The notes under the pieces are model-generated. The model had not been told where the DNA came from. It saw nothing but the letters and a program-made list of their open reading frames with translations, and ran no database searches. Below are positions 32,336-40,188 of a DNA stretch of 64,000 nt, piece by piece. Source of the DNA: DASUPK01 sp963728875. GTDB lineage: Bacteria; Actinomycetota; Thermoleophilia; Solirubrobacterales; 70-9. Position 1 is the stretch's first letter. Each line of letters begins with the position of its first letter. A program made the position numbers and the translations under genes. The stretch is from contig CAVSLJ010000002.1 in NCBI GenBank assembly GCA_963728875.1, positions 186,001 to 250,000 of the forward strand, read 5' to 3'.

Positions 32336-34915
32336 ATGGACAGGTACGACCCTGAGGCGATCGAGCGCAAGTGGCAGCTCGTCTGGGAGGCGGAGAACAC
32401 CTGGGTGGTGGCGAACCCGGGCTCGCCCGAATTCGACGAGACGAAGCCCAAGAGCTACGTGCTCGAGATGCTGCCGTACCCGTCGGGCGAGCCGCACGTC
32501 GGGCACCTGAAGACCTACTCCGTCGGCGACGCGATCGCCCATTTCAGGCGCCGGCGCGGCTTCAGCGTCCTGCATCCCATGGGCTACGACGCCTTCGGCC
32601 TGCCCGCCGAGAACAACGCCATCAACACCGGCGAGCACCCCAAGGAGGCGACCGAGAAATCAATCGCCTCCTTCCGCGAGCAGTTCATGCGCTGGGGGAT
32701 CTCGATCGACTGGAGCCGCGAGTTCGGCACGCACCAGCCCTCGTACTACCGCTGGACCCAGTGGATCTTCCTGAAGCTGTACGAGCGGGGGCTGGCGCAC
32801 AAGCACGAGGCGCCCGTGCACTGGTGCCCGAAGGACCAGACGGTCCTGGCGAACGAGCAGGTGATCGACGGGCACTGCGAGCGCTGCGGCACGCTGGTCG
32901 AGCTCCGCCAGCTCGAGCAGTGGTTCTTCCGGATCACCGACTACGCCCAGCAGCTGCTCGACGACTTCGACCTGCTCGAGTCGTGGCCCGAGAACGTGAT
33001 CACCATGCAGCGCAACTGGATCGGCCGCTCGGACGGGGCCGAGGTGATCTTCCGCTGCGAGGAGCTGGATCTCGACTTTCCGGTCTTCACCACGCGGCCG
33101 GACACGCTCTTCGGCGCGACGTTCTTCGTCATCGCACCGGAGCACCCGCTGGTCGACCGGCTGGCCGCGGGGACCGAGCACGAGCAGGCGGTTCGCGAAT
33201 ACGTCAACGAGTCGGCCAGGACGTCGGCCGAGGACCGTGCCGACGAGGAGAGACAGAAGACCGGCGTCCCGCTCGGCCGCAAGGTGGTCAACCCGGTGAA
33301 CGGCGAGAGCATCCCGATGTTCGTCGCCGACTACGTGCTGATGGAGTACGGCACCGGCGCGATCATGGCCGTCCCGGCCCACGACGAGCGCGACTACGAG
33401 TTCGCCAAGGCGTACGACCTGCCGATCCGGCGGGTGATCGAGGGAACCGATTCCCCTCATGAAACGGGTCGCGCTGGCGCGCGCCCTCGCATCAGCGGCG
33501 ACGATGGTCTGCCGTACAGCGGCGACGGGGAGATGGTCAACTCGGGCCGCTTCGACGGCAAGAACAATCGCGAGGCATATGACGAGATCGTCGAGTGGCT
33601 CGCCTCCGAGGAACGCGGAAAGAAGGCGGTCAACTATCGCCTGCGCGACTGGCTGGTCTCGCGGCAGCGCTACTGGGGCGCGCCGATCCCGATCGTCTAC
33701 TGCGATGAGGACGGCATGGTCCCCGTTCCGGAGGAGCAGCTGCCGGTGCTGCTCCCGGACATCGAGGAGTACGCGCCGAAGGGGAAGAGCCCGCTGGCGG
33801 CCGCGGAGGACTGGGTCAACACCGAGTGCCCCAAGTGCGGGGGTCCGGCCCGCCGAGAGACCGACACCATGGACACCTTCGTGGACTCCTCCTGGTACTT
33901 CCTCCGCTACCTGGACCCGCGCAACGACGAGGAGTGCTGGGCTCGCGAGGTCGCCGACTACTGGATGCCCGTCGACCAGTACATCGGCGGTGTCGAGCAC
34001 GCGATCCTCCATCTGATGTACGCGCGCTTCTTCGTCAAGGCGTTGCACGACATGGATCTGCTCGAGGCGCGCGAGCCGTTCGCGAACCTCTTCACGCAGG
34101 GAATGATCACTCGCGACGGGGCGAAGATGTCCAAGTCCCGCGGCAACACGGTCAGCCCGGCCGAGTACGTGGAGCGCTTCGGCGCCGACACCCTGCGGAC
34201 CTACATCTGCTTCATGGGCCCGCCGATCAAGGGTGGCGACTGGTCGGACGAGGGGGCGGAGGGGATCTTCCGGTTCCTCTCGCGGCTCTGGCGCCTCGGG
34301 CGTGAGGTCGCCGATCGAACGGAACCGCTCAAGGAGGTTGCCGCGCCCGGTAGTGCGAGGGCGCGCGACAGCGCGACCCGTGAGACGGGGGAGGACGCGG
34401 CTATTGATGGCGAAGCCAGGCAACTCCTCGCCAAGTCGCACTGGGCGATCGACAAGGTCACTCGCGACATCGATCCACGCTTCCAGTTCAACACGGCGAT
34501 CTCGGCCGTGATGGAGCTGGTCAACGAGACCTACCGCCTCAAGGACGGCCTCTATGACGACCCGAAGGGCGCCGCGGCGGTTCGATTCGCGACCTCGAGC
34601 GCGGTCTCACTGCTCTTTCCGTTCGCCCCGCATCTCTGCTGCGAGGTCTACGAGTGGCTCGAGGGGGCGCGCGTTTGGGAGCAGCCCTGGCCGGAGGCCG
34701 ACCCGGAGCTGCTCGAGCGGGACACCTACATGCTCGTCGTCCAGGTGAATGGCAAGCTGCGCGACCGGATCGAGGTCGGCTCCGACACCGCCCAGGAAGA
34801 GCTCGTCGAGCTGGCCAAGGCCTCCGAGAACGTCCAGCGGTACCTCGATGGCAAGGCCGTGGCGAAGGAGATCGTCGTGCCTGGCCGCCTGGTCAACTTT
34901 GTCGTAACTGGATGA
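32336..34915 (+). CDS. leuS: Leucyl-tRNA synthetase
   Basis: 859 aa class I synthetase. HIGH-type motif PHVGHL (about residue 53), a CP1 editing domain containing TTRPDTLFGATFFVIAPEHP, zinc-type CPKC, KMSKS (about 597) and the C-terminal Leu-specific domain (VVQVNGKLRD). Two stretches are encoded by the dispersed palindromic element without breaking frame: residues about 373-386 (reverse-oriented copy, SPHETGRAGARPR) and about 672-687 (forward copy, SARARDSATRETG). Both fall in linkers between domains. Confidence 0.96.
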   Translation: MDRYDPEAIERKWQLVWEAENTWVVANPGSPEFDETKPKSYVLEMLPYPSGEPHVGHLKTYSVGDAIAHFRRRRGFSVLHPMGYDAFGLPAENNAINTGEHPKEATEKSIASFREQFMRWGISIDWSREFGTHQPSYYRWTQWIFLKLYERGLAHKHEAPVHWCPKDQTVLANEQVIDGHCERCGTLVELRQLEQWFFRITDYAQQLLDDFDLLESWPENVITMQRNWIGRSDGAEVIFRCEELDLDFPVFTTRPDTLFGATFFVIAPEHPLVDRLAAGTEHEQAVREYVNESARTSAEDRADEERQKTGVPLGRKVVNPVNGESIPMFVADYVLMEYGTGAIMAVPAHDERDYEFAKAYDLPIRRVIEGTDSPHETGRAGARPRISGDDGLPYSGDGEMVNSGRFDGKNNREAYDEIVEWLASEERGKKAVNYRLRDWLVSRQRYWGAPIPIVYCDEDGMVPVPEEQLPVLLPDIEEYAPKGKSPLAAAEDWVNTECPKCGGPARRETDTMDTFVDSSWYFLRYLDPRNDEECWAREVADYWMPVDQYIGGVEHAILHLMYARFFVKALHDMDLLEAREPFANLFTQGMITRDGAKMSKSRGNTVSPAEYVERFGADTLRTYICFMGPPIKGGDWSDEGAEGIFRFLSRLWRLGREVADRTEPLKEVAAPGSARARDSATRETGEDAAIDGEARQLLAKSHWAIDKVTRDIDPRFQFNTAISAVMELVNETYRLKDGLYDDPKGAAAVRFATSSAVSLLFPFAPHLCCEVYEWLEGARVWEQPWPEADPELLERDTYMLVVQVNGKLRDRIEVGSDTAQEELVELAKASENVQRYLDGKAVAKEIVVPGRLVNFVVTG
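33454..33492 (-). repeat. Dispersed palindromic element, copy F (inside leuS)
   Basis: Read on the minus strand: TGCGAGGG, left arm GGGCGCGC, loop GCCA, right arm GCGCGACCC with the unpaired A, then GTTTCATGAGG. Opposite in orientation to the other leuS copy, yet still in frame. Confidence 0.78.
34351..34395 (+). repeat. Dispersed palindromic element, copy E (inside leuS)
   Basis: TAGTGCGAGGG, left arm GGGCGCGC, loop GACA, right arm GCGCGACCC with the unpaired A, then GTGAGACGGGG. The stem is identical to copy F. The start TAGTGCGAGGG matches the start of copy A in rodA1. Confidence 0.78.
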
Positions 34916-34932
34916 TCTGGTAGAAAGGCCGG

Positions 34933-35328
34933 GTGCTGGTCAGGCGGCTCGCGGAGGCTCCCACCGAGGAGTGGCACAGGCTCCGCAATCACATCCTCAT
35001 GGACGCCGGAGAGCTCGGCTCCCGGAACATGTCAGTGACCTGGCTGGAGGTCCCGGCGGGCATCGACCAGGAGCTCCACTCGCACGAGGAGGCCGAGCAG
35101 GTGTACATCGTGGTGAGCGGGCGCGGCACCATGACCGTCGCCGGTGACAAGCAGGAGGTCGCCGAAGGCGACCTGGTTCTGGTCCCGCCGGCCACCGATC
35201 ACTCGATCGCCAACGGCAACTCCTCCGATCTCTGCTGTGTCTCCGTGCAGTCGCCCCCGGTGACCTCGTCCGAGGTCTTCGGCCGCTCGGGTGTCGGGGT
35301 CGCCTCGGAGTACGAAGAAGAGGAGTAG
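34933..35328 (+). CDS. Cupin-domain protein
   Basis: 131 aa, single cupin barrel. Motif 1 HSHEEAEQVYIVVSGRG and motif 2 GDLVLVPPATDHSIAN supply a His/Glu/His metal site. Function cannot be assigned further. GTG 34933 is 17 nt after leuS with AAAGG upstream, so it is likely co-transcribed with leuS. Confidence 0.85.
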   Translation: MLVRRLAEAPTEEWHRLRNHILMDAGELGSRNMSVTWLEVPAGIDQELHSHEEAEQVYIVVSGRGTMTVAGDKQEVAEGDLVLVPPATDHSIANGNSSDLCCVSVQSPPVTSSEVFGRSGVGVASEYEEEE

Positions 35329-35599
35329 CCCCCTGACCCGCAGGCGGGTCGTGATCAGCGGGCGGGTCCAGGGAGTGTTTTTCAGGGACACGACGCGTCG
35401 GCGCGCCGAATCGGCCGGCGTGGCGGGGTGGGTTCGCAACACGTCGGACGGGTCGGTCGAGGCGGTCTTCGAGGGCGAGCCCGAGGTCGTCGAGCAGATG
35501 GTCGAGTTCAGCCGCCGGGGGCCCTCGCGCGCCGAGGTCGCCGACGTCGAGGTGGTGGACGAGGAGCCGGAGGGACTCTCCGGCTTCGAGGTTCGCTGA
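35291..35599 (+). CDS. acyP: Acylphosphatase
   Basis: Hydrolyses acyl phosphates. Conserved SGRVQGVFFRDTTRRRAESAGVAGWVRNTSDGSVEAVFEG-type core, with the catalytic Arg in GVFFR and Asn in WVRN, and a full-length C-terminus. The start is unsure: GTG 35291 lies inside the cupin gene (102 aa), while GTG 35351 begins directly at VISGRVQG and would clip the first strand. No ATG is available. Confidence 0.88.
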   Translation: MSGSPRSTKKRSSPLTRRRVVISGRVQGVFFRDTTRRRAESAGVAGWVRNTSDGSVEAVFEGEPEVVEQMVEFSRRGPSRAEVADVEVVDEEPEGLSGFEVR

Positions 35600-35674
35600 G
35601 CCGGCACCAATTCGTCGCTGATCCGAGACGAACTGGCCGGATCCGGCGCGCGCCCCGGGGTCAGCCTGCGGCAC

Positions 35675-36244
35675 GTGCCGGAGCTGAGCCGCTCGCAACT
35701 GCTGATCTACGCGGCGATCGCGATCGTGGTGCTGCTGCTCGGGGCGCGCTGGATCCGCTCGAGCGGCGGTGGTTCGAGCGATGGCGCGGAGGTGAGCTTC
35801 GCCGCGGACTCGTCACACGAGGGGGAGGGCACCCGGGACGTCGTTGTGCACGTCGCGGGAGACGTCAGGCGCCCGGGGGTCTACCGCCTGCCGGCCGGAT
35901 CGAGGGTGACGGATGCGGTGAGGCGAGCCGGCGGCTTCGCGGGAGGGGCGAACCAGGACGCGATCAACCTCGCCGCGCGGCTCAGCGATGGGCAGCAGGT
36001 GGTCGTGCCTGGCAGGGGAACGGTCGCCACGAGCGCGGCAGGTGCCCAAGCGGGGCCGGTGAGTCTCGGCAGCGCGACCGTGGAGCAACTCGACGGCATC
36101 GAGGGCATCGGCCCGGTCACCGCGCAGAAGATCGTCGAGTTCCGCGACCAGCACGGCGGGCTCTCCTCGATCAACCAACTGGACGAGGTCGACGGCATCG
36201 GCCCGTCCACGATGGAGACGCTCAGGGCTGCTCTGCAGCCCTGA
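35675..36244 (+). CDS. comEA: ComEA DNA-receptor protein
   Basis: 189 aa. One N-terminal membrane helix (about residues 8-25), an SLBB domain (VVVHVAGDVRRPGVYRLPAG) and a C-terminal helix-hairpin-helix pair (LDGIEGIGPVTAQKIVEFRDQHG; LDEVDGIGPSTMETLRAAL). It binds incoming DNA outside the membrane for the ComEC channel encoded next. GTG start. Confidence 0.92.
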   Translation: MPELSRSQLLIYAAIAIVVLLLGARWIRSSGGGSSDGAEVSFAADSSHEGEGTRDVVVHVAGDVRRPGVYRLPAGSRVTDAVRRAGGFAGGANQDAINLAARLSDGQQVVVPGRGTVATSAAGAQAGPVSLGSATVEQLDGIEGIGPVTAQKIVEFRDQHGGLSSINQLDEVDGIGPSTMETLRAALQP

Positions 36245-36271
36245 GCGCCGCGCGTGGTCCCCGTCTCAGCC

Positions 36272-36475
36272 TCAGTGACCGAGCACGCGGTCCCACGCGA
36301 TGCGGTGCGAGCCCATGATCTCCCTCTCCGGTTGCTGGTTGCCACGCGGGACGCTGCCCGCGTGGCCCTCGGCAGCCTGCATCCGGGACCGTCGGCTTTC
36401 GAGGGGCTCTTGGCTCGCCGTTGCCGGGGCACGCTGCCGCCCCCCGCGCTTCGTTTGTTCGCGGTTCGTGGTCAT
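36272..36475 (-). CDS. Possible small basic protein between comEA and comEC
   Basis: 67 aa, Arg/Gln-rich, no recognised family. It is supported mainly by its ribosome-binding site (TTGGAGGAGCG before the ATG at 36475), closely resembling that of the small gene at 31436, and by filling an otherwise empty 287-nt gap. It lies opposite to its neighbours. It may not be real; codon statistics are not decisive at this size. Confidence 0.4.
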   Translation of the reverse strand: MTTNREQTKRGGRQRAPATASQEPLESRRSRMQAAEGHAGSVPRGNQQPEREIMGSHRIAWDRVLGH

Positions 36476-36531
36476 CGCTCCTCCAATGGATCGAAGCTTG
36501 CCTTCAGTCCCGCGTACCACGTGACCACTGA

Positions 36532-38838
36532 GTGAAACGCGAGTGGCGGTTCGCCGCGCTGGCCGGCGCCACGGCCGGTTTCGCGCTCGCGCCGCTCGCC
36601 CCCTCGGACCCAGCTCTCGGTGTCCTCGGAGCTGCTCCGATCGCCGTGCTCGGTCTGGTGGCAGCCCGCCCCCGAAAGGGGGACGCCGCTGCGCTCGCCT
36701 GGCTCGTCGTGGTCGGCCTGACGGCCGCCTTCGCCGGGTTTCTCGCCGGAGGCGCTCGCCTGCACTCCATCGATGACCGGGCACTTCGGGCCCGGCCCGG
36801 GCAGGCGGTGACGGTGGACGGGTTCGTCGCCGGTGTGCCTCGGCGAACCGGCGATGAGGTCAGCGTGCGGGTGGACTCGCCCATGGGGCCGGTGCTGGTG
36901 ATCGCACCGGAGTCGATCGGCGATCTGACCGTCGGCTCCGAGCTTCGGGCCGAAGGTGTGCTCGAGGCGCCCGAGCCCTGGCGCGCCGGATACCTGCGCC
37001 GCCAGGGAATCGCGATGACGCTGCGCAGCGAGCGAATCGACGAGCGGCCGGGACGCCGCGGCGGATTCGCGGGATGGATCGACGAGATCAGGGAGAGGGC
37101 CGAGGTGGCGCTGGGACGGGGGATGCCCGAGCGCGAGGCGGCGCTGGCGCGCGGCTTCGTACTCGGCGAGGACGACCGGATCCATCGCGGCACGCGCGAG
37201 GACTTCCAGCGCTCGAATCTGACGCACCTGCTCGCGGTCAGCGGCGAGAACGTGATCCTGCTCTGCGTCCTGGCCTGGCCGATGCTGGCGCTGCTCGGGC
37301 TGCCGTTGCGAGCCCGGCTGATCGGGGCGCTCTGTCTGATCGCGATCTACGTGCCGGTCACCGGCGCGGGGCCGTCGATCCAGCGCGCCGGAGTGATGGG
37401 TGCGGCCGGCCTGATCGCGGCCCTCGCCGACCGGCCACGCTCGCGCTGGTACGCGGTCTTGCTGGCCGCGGCCGTCACCCTCGCGCTCAACCCGCGGGCG
37501 GACGGTGACGTCGGCTGGCAGCTCAGCTTCGCGGCGGTGATCGGGATCATGCTCTGGGCCCGTCGCCTCGCCTCCCTGCTGTCCGGCTCGGGGGAGCGCG
37601 AATCGGCGCGCACGGCGCTCGCAGAGGCGGTGGCTGTGACCATCTCCGCGACCATCGCCACCGCGCCGCTGATGGCGGAGGCGTTCGATCAGCTCTCGCC
37701 GGCGGCGCTGCCCGCCAACGTGCTGGCCGCTCCAGCGGTCGCGCCGGCGATGTGGCTCGGCATGCTCGCGGGGATCGCGGGCCAGCTGCCGGTGCTGCCG
37801 GTCGAGCCGATCAACTGGCTGGACTCGCTCTGCCTCGCCTACATCGCCCAGATCGCGCATTGGCTCGCCGCGCCGCGCTGGGCCCTGTTGACCGTGCACC
37901 TCGGCTCGGTCTGGTCGGTGAGCGCTGCGTACGCGGCGCTGCTGGCCGTCATGGAGCTCCTCCTGCGGTGGCTCGGTCGGCGGCGTGGTCAGTTCAGGCT
38001 GCCGCGACCCGCCCTCGGCGTTCCGGCCGCCGCCCTGCTCGCCCTGATCGCCGTCGTGCTGGTCTGGCCCTTCGGCCCCGCCTCGCGGGCCACCGCTCCT
38101 CCCGGCGACCTCGCGGTGCGCATTCTCGACGTCGGCCAGGGCGACTCGATCCTGCTGGATCCTCCCGACGGCGCTCCGGTCCTGGTCGATACCGGCCCCC
38201 CGGGGGACGGCGTTGAGGATCGCCTGCGCGAGCTCGGGATCCGCTCGCTCGCCGCGATCGTGATCAGTCATGACCAGTCGGATCACGCCGGCGATCTCGG
38301 CGCGCTGCTCGGGGCGCTCCATGTCGAGCGCGTCGTCTACGGCAGCGCCGACGCCCGTCTCCGCGCCGCGGCGCTCACCGGTGGCGCGGAGCCCTACCGG
38401 CTCGCGGAGGGCGGCGAGGTCGACTCCGGTTCCCTGCGCCTGAGCGCGCTCTGGCCTCCCCGCGAGCTGCTCGGCGAGACCGGTCAGGACCCGAACCTGC
38501 TCTGCCTGGTGCTCGTGGCGCAGTGGCGGCACTTCTCGATGCTGCTCACCGGCGACGCCGAGGCCGAGGCGGTGCCGATGGACCCGGGCCCGATCGACGT
38601 GCTCAAGGTCGCTCACCACGGCTCGGCCGATGCGGGGCTGGCGGAGCTGCTCGATCGCTCGGTCCCGAAGCTCGCCGTGATCTCCGTGGGCGCGGACAAC
38701 TCCTATGGCCATCCGACCGAGGCAACGCTGAACGGGCTCAGGGCCCACGACGTGCCGGCTCTGCGCACGGACACCCAGGGCGAAATCGACATCGACGCGA
38801 GCGGTTCCGGGTGGACCGTGCACCCGGCTGGGGGATAA
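36532..38838 (+). CDS. comEC: ComEC/Rec2 competence channel protein
   Basis: 768 aa, full length. Two early hydrophobic segments, an N-terminal OB-like domain, the polytopic competence domain (HLLAVSGENVILLCVLAWP) and a C-terminal metallo-beta-lactamase domain (about 530-768, DVGQGDSILLDPP, SHDQSDHAGDLGALL, HHGSADAG). It transports single-stranded DNA during transformation. With comEA it suggests natural competence genes are maintained. GTG start. Confidence 0.94.
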   Translation: MKREWRFAALAGATAGFALAPLAPSDPALGVLGAAPIAVLGLVAARPRKGDAAALAWLVVVGLTAAFAGFLAGGARLHSIDDRALRARPGQAVTVDGFVAGVPRRTGDEVSVRVDSPMGPVLVIAPESIGDLTVGSELRAEGVLEAPEPWRAGYLRRQGIAMTLRSERIDERPGRRGGFAGWIDEIRERAEVALGRGMPEREAALARGFVLGEDDRIHRGTREDFQRSNLTHLLAVSGENVILLCVLAWPMLALLGLPLRARLIGALCLIAIYVPVTGAGPSIQRAGVMGAAGLIAALADRPRSRWYAVLLAAAVTLALNPRADGDVGWQLSFAAVIGIMLWARRLASLLSGSGERESARTALAEAVAVTISATIATAPLMAEAFDQLSPAALPANVLAAPAVAPAMWLGMLAGIAGQLPVLPVEPINWLDSLCLAYIAQIAHWLAAPRWALLTVHLGSVWSVSAAYAALLAVMELLLRWLGRRRGQFRLPRPALGVPAAALLALIAVVLVWPFGPASRATAPPGDLAVRILDVGQGDSILLDPPDGAPVLVDTGPPGDGVEDRLRELGIRSLAAIVISHDQSDHAGDLGALLGALHVERVVYGSADARLRAAALTGGAEPYRLAEGGEVDSGSLRLSALWPPRELLGETGQDPNLLCLVLVAQWRHFSMLLTGDAEAEAVPMDPGPIDVLKVAHHGSADAGLAELLDRSVPKLAVISVGADNSYGHPTEATLNGLRAHDVPALRTDTQGEIDIDASGSGWTVHPAGG

Positions 38839-38853
38839 GCCCGATGCTCGCCC

Positions 38854-38859
38854 TAGACT
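38854..38859 (+). promoter_or_regulatory. -10 box TAGACT, probable leaderless start of holA
   Basis: TAGACT, 6 nt, GTG 38866. Confidence 0.55.
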
Positions 38860-38865
38860 CGATGC

Positions 38866-39876
38866 GTGGCTGAGATGAAGCCCGCGTACCTGGTCGCCGG
38901 AACCGACGAGGCGAAGATCGCTCGCACGCGCAGCCGCCTGCGCGAGCGGGCCGAGCGGGAGGGCGGGCCCGGGGCGCTCGAGCTGTTCGAGCCGGGGGAG
39001 GGGCGGCGCTCGCCCGACGTCGACGCCCTCGTCACCTCGCTCGCGGCGATCTCGCTGATCGCCTCGCGCCGCTACCTGCTGGTTGATGGCGTCGACGCGT
39101 GGGGCAAGGCCGATGCCGAGCGCGCCGTCGAGGCGCTCGGCCAGATCCCGCCCGAGACCACGCTGGCGCTCGTCGCTCACGGGAAGGCGCCCGCAGGGCT
39201 GGCCAAGGCCGTCGAGAAGGCGGGGGGCGAGGTCCTGTCCTTCGACGTCCCCCGGGAGAGGGAGCTCCCGAAGCAGCTCGTGGCGGACGCTCGAGAGCTG
39301 GGCTTCGACCTGGAGCCGGCGGCGGCGCGCCTGCTGGTGGAGCGGCTCGGTCCGCGGCCCCTGCGCCTGCGAACGGAGCTCGAGCGACTGGCCCTCTGGG
39401 CCGGGGAGGGCGGTCAGGTCGGAGTGCAGGATCTGGAGGCGATGGTGGCCGACACCTCGGAGGAGGCGATCTGGACGCTCGCCGACGCCGTGGTCGCCGG
39501 GGATGAGGCCGAGACGCTCCGGGTCGCCGAGGTGCTCGTCGCGCAGGGAGAGGCGCTCCCGCGGATCGTCTACTCGCTCGCCCCGCGGCTGCGCCAGGCG
39601 CTGCGCGCCGCGGCGGAGCTGGAGGCGGGCAAGCCCGCGGGCGAGGTCGCCAAGGGCCTCTCGATGCACCCGTATGCGGCGAAGATGCTCGTCTCCAAGG
39701 TCAAGGGCCGCACGCCGGAGGACCTCGATGCGTCGATCCGGGCGCTCGCCGATCTCGAGCTGTGGTCACGCGGCGGCTCCGACTACGCGGAGGGAGTCGC
39801 GTTCACGCTCTCGCTGCGCAGGGCGATCGGCCTGGTGCCGGACGACACCGAGCCCCTCTCCTGGGCGCTGCGGTGA
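38866..39876 (+). CDS. holA: DNA polymerase III delta subunit
   Basis: Clamp-loader wrench subunit, 336 aa. AAA+ domain beginning PAYLVAGTDEAKI, with LPKQLVADARELGFDLEPAAARLLVERLG and EAIWTLADAVVAGDEAETL typical of HolA, and no functional P-loop as expected. Its location after comEA-comEC and before convergent rpsT is the standard actinobacterial order. Confidence 0.92.
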   Translation: MAEMKPAYLVAGTDEAKIARTRSRLRERAEREGGPGALELFEPGEGRRSPDVDALVTSLAAISLIASRRYLLVDGVDAWGKADAERAVEALGQIPPETTLALVAHGKAPAGLAKAVEKAGGEVLSFDVPRERELPKQLVADARELGFDLEPAAARLLVERLGPRPLRLRTELERLALWAGEGGQVGVQDLEAMVADTSEEAIWTLADAVVAGDEAETLRVAEVLVAQGEALPRIVYSLAPRLRQALRAAAELEAGKPAGEVAKGLSMHPYAAKMLVSKVKGRTPEDLDASIRALADLELWSRGGSDYAEGVAFTLSLRRAIGLVPDDTEPLSWALR

Positions 39877-39882
39877 TGCGGC

Positions 39883-40149
39883 CTACTTGGAGGCGGCGCC
39901 GACCAGGCCGGCGGCGCGGGACTTCTTGCGTGCGCCGGTATTGCGGTGCAGGGCGCCCTTCTGGACGGCCTTGTCGATCCGCGACACCAGCGCCTTGTGC
40001 TCGGAGGCGATGTTGTCCGCGTTCCCCGACTGAACCGCAGCCTCGAGCCGCTTGAAATGAGTCTTCACGGAGCTCCGAAAGCGCAGGTTCTCGGCCCGCT
40101 CACGCTCGGTGCGGGCGTTCCGCTTCTTCTGTGAGGCGATATTGGCCAT
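39883..40149 (-). CDS. rpsT: 30S ribosomal protein S20
   Basis: 88 aa. MANIASQKKRNARTERER start and KALVSRIDKAVQKGALHRNT are diagnostic of S20. Convergent with holA and divergent from murJ. The leader contains a CCCGC-CTC-GCGGG hairpin followed by TCTTTTC directly before the ATG. Confidence 0.97.
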   Translation of the reverse strand: MANIASQKKRNARTERERAENLRFRSSVKTHFKRLEAAVQSGNADNIASEHKALVSRIDKAVQKGALHRNTGARKKSRAAGLVGAASK

Positions 40150-40177
40150 GAAAAGACCCGCGAGGCGGGCGGCGAAG

Positions 40178-40183
40178 AGAATA
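40178..40183 (-). promoter_or_regulatory. -10 box TATTCT for rpsT
   Basis: Minus-strand TATTCT about 28 nt before the rpsT ATG, giving a short leader that contains a 5-bp GC hairpin and CTTTTC. Confidence 0.4.
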
Positions 40184-40188
40184 GAGCA

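Noticed and set aside
36472..39669. A 1065-codon open frame on the minus strand opposite comEC and holA
   Set aside because: Composition is Arg/Gly/His-rich mirror sequence of high-GC codons; comEC and holA on the plus strand have clear motifs throughout. Similar long shadows (11639-13639 minus, 4385-5806 plus, 14046-15686 minus) were dismissed for the same reason.
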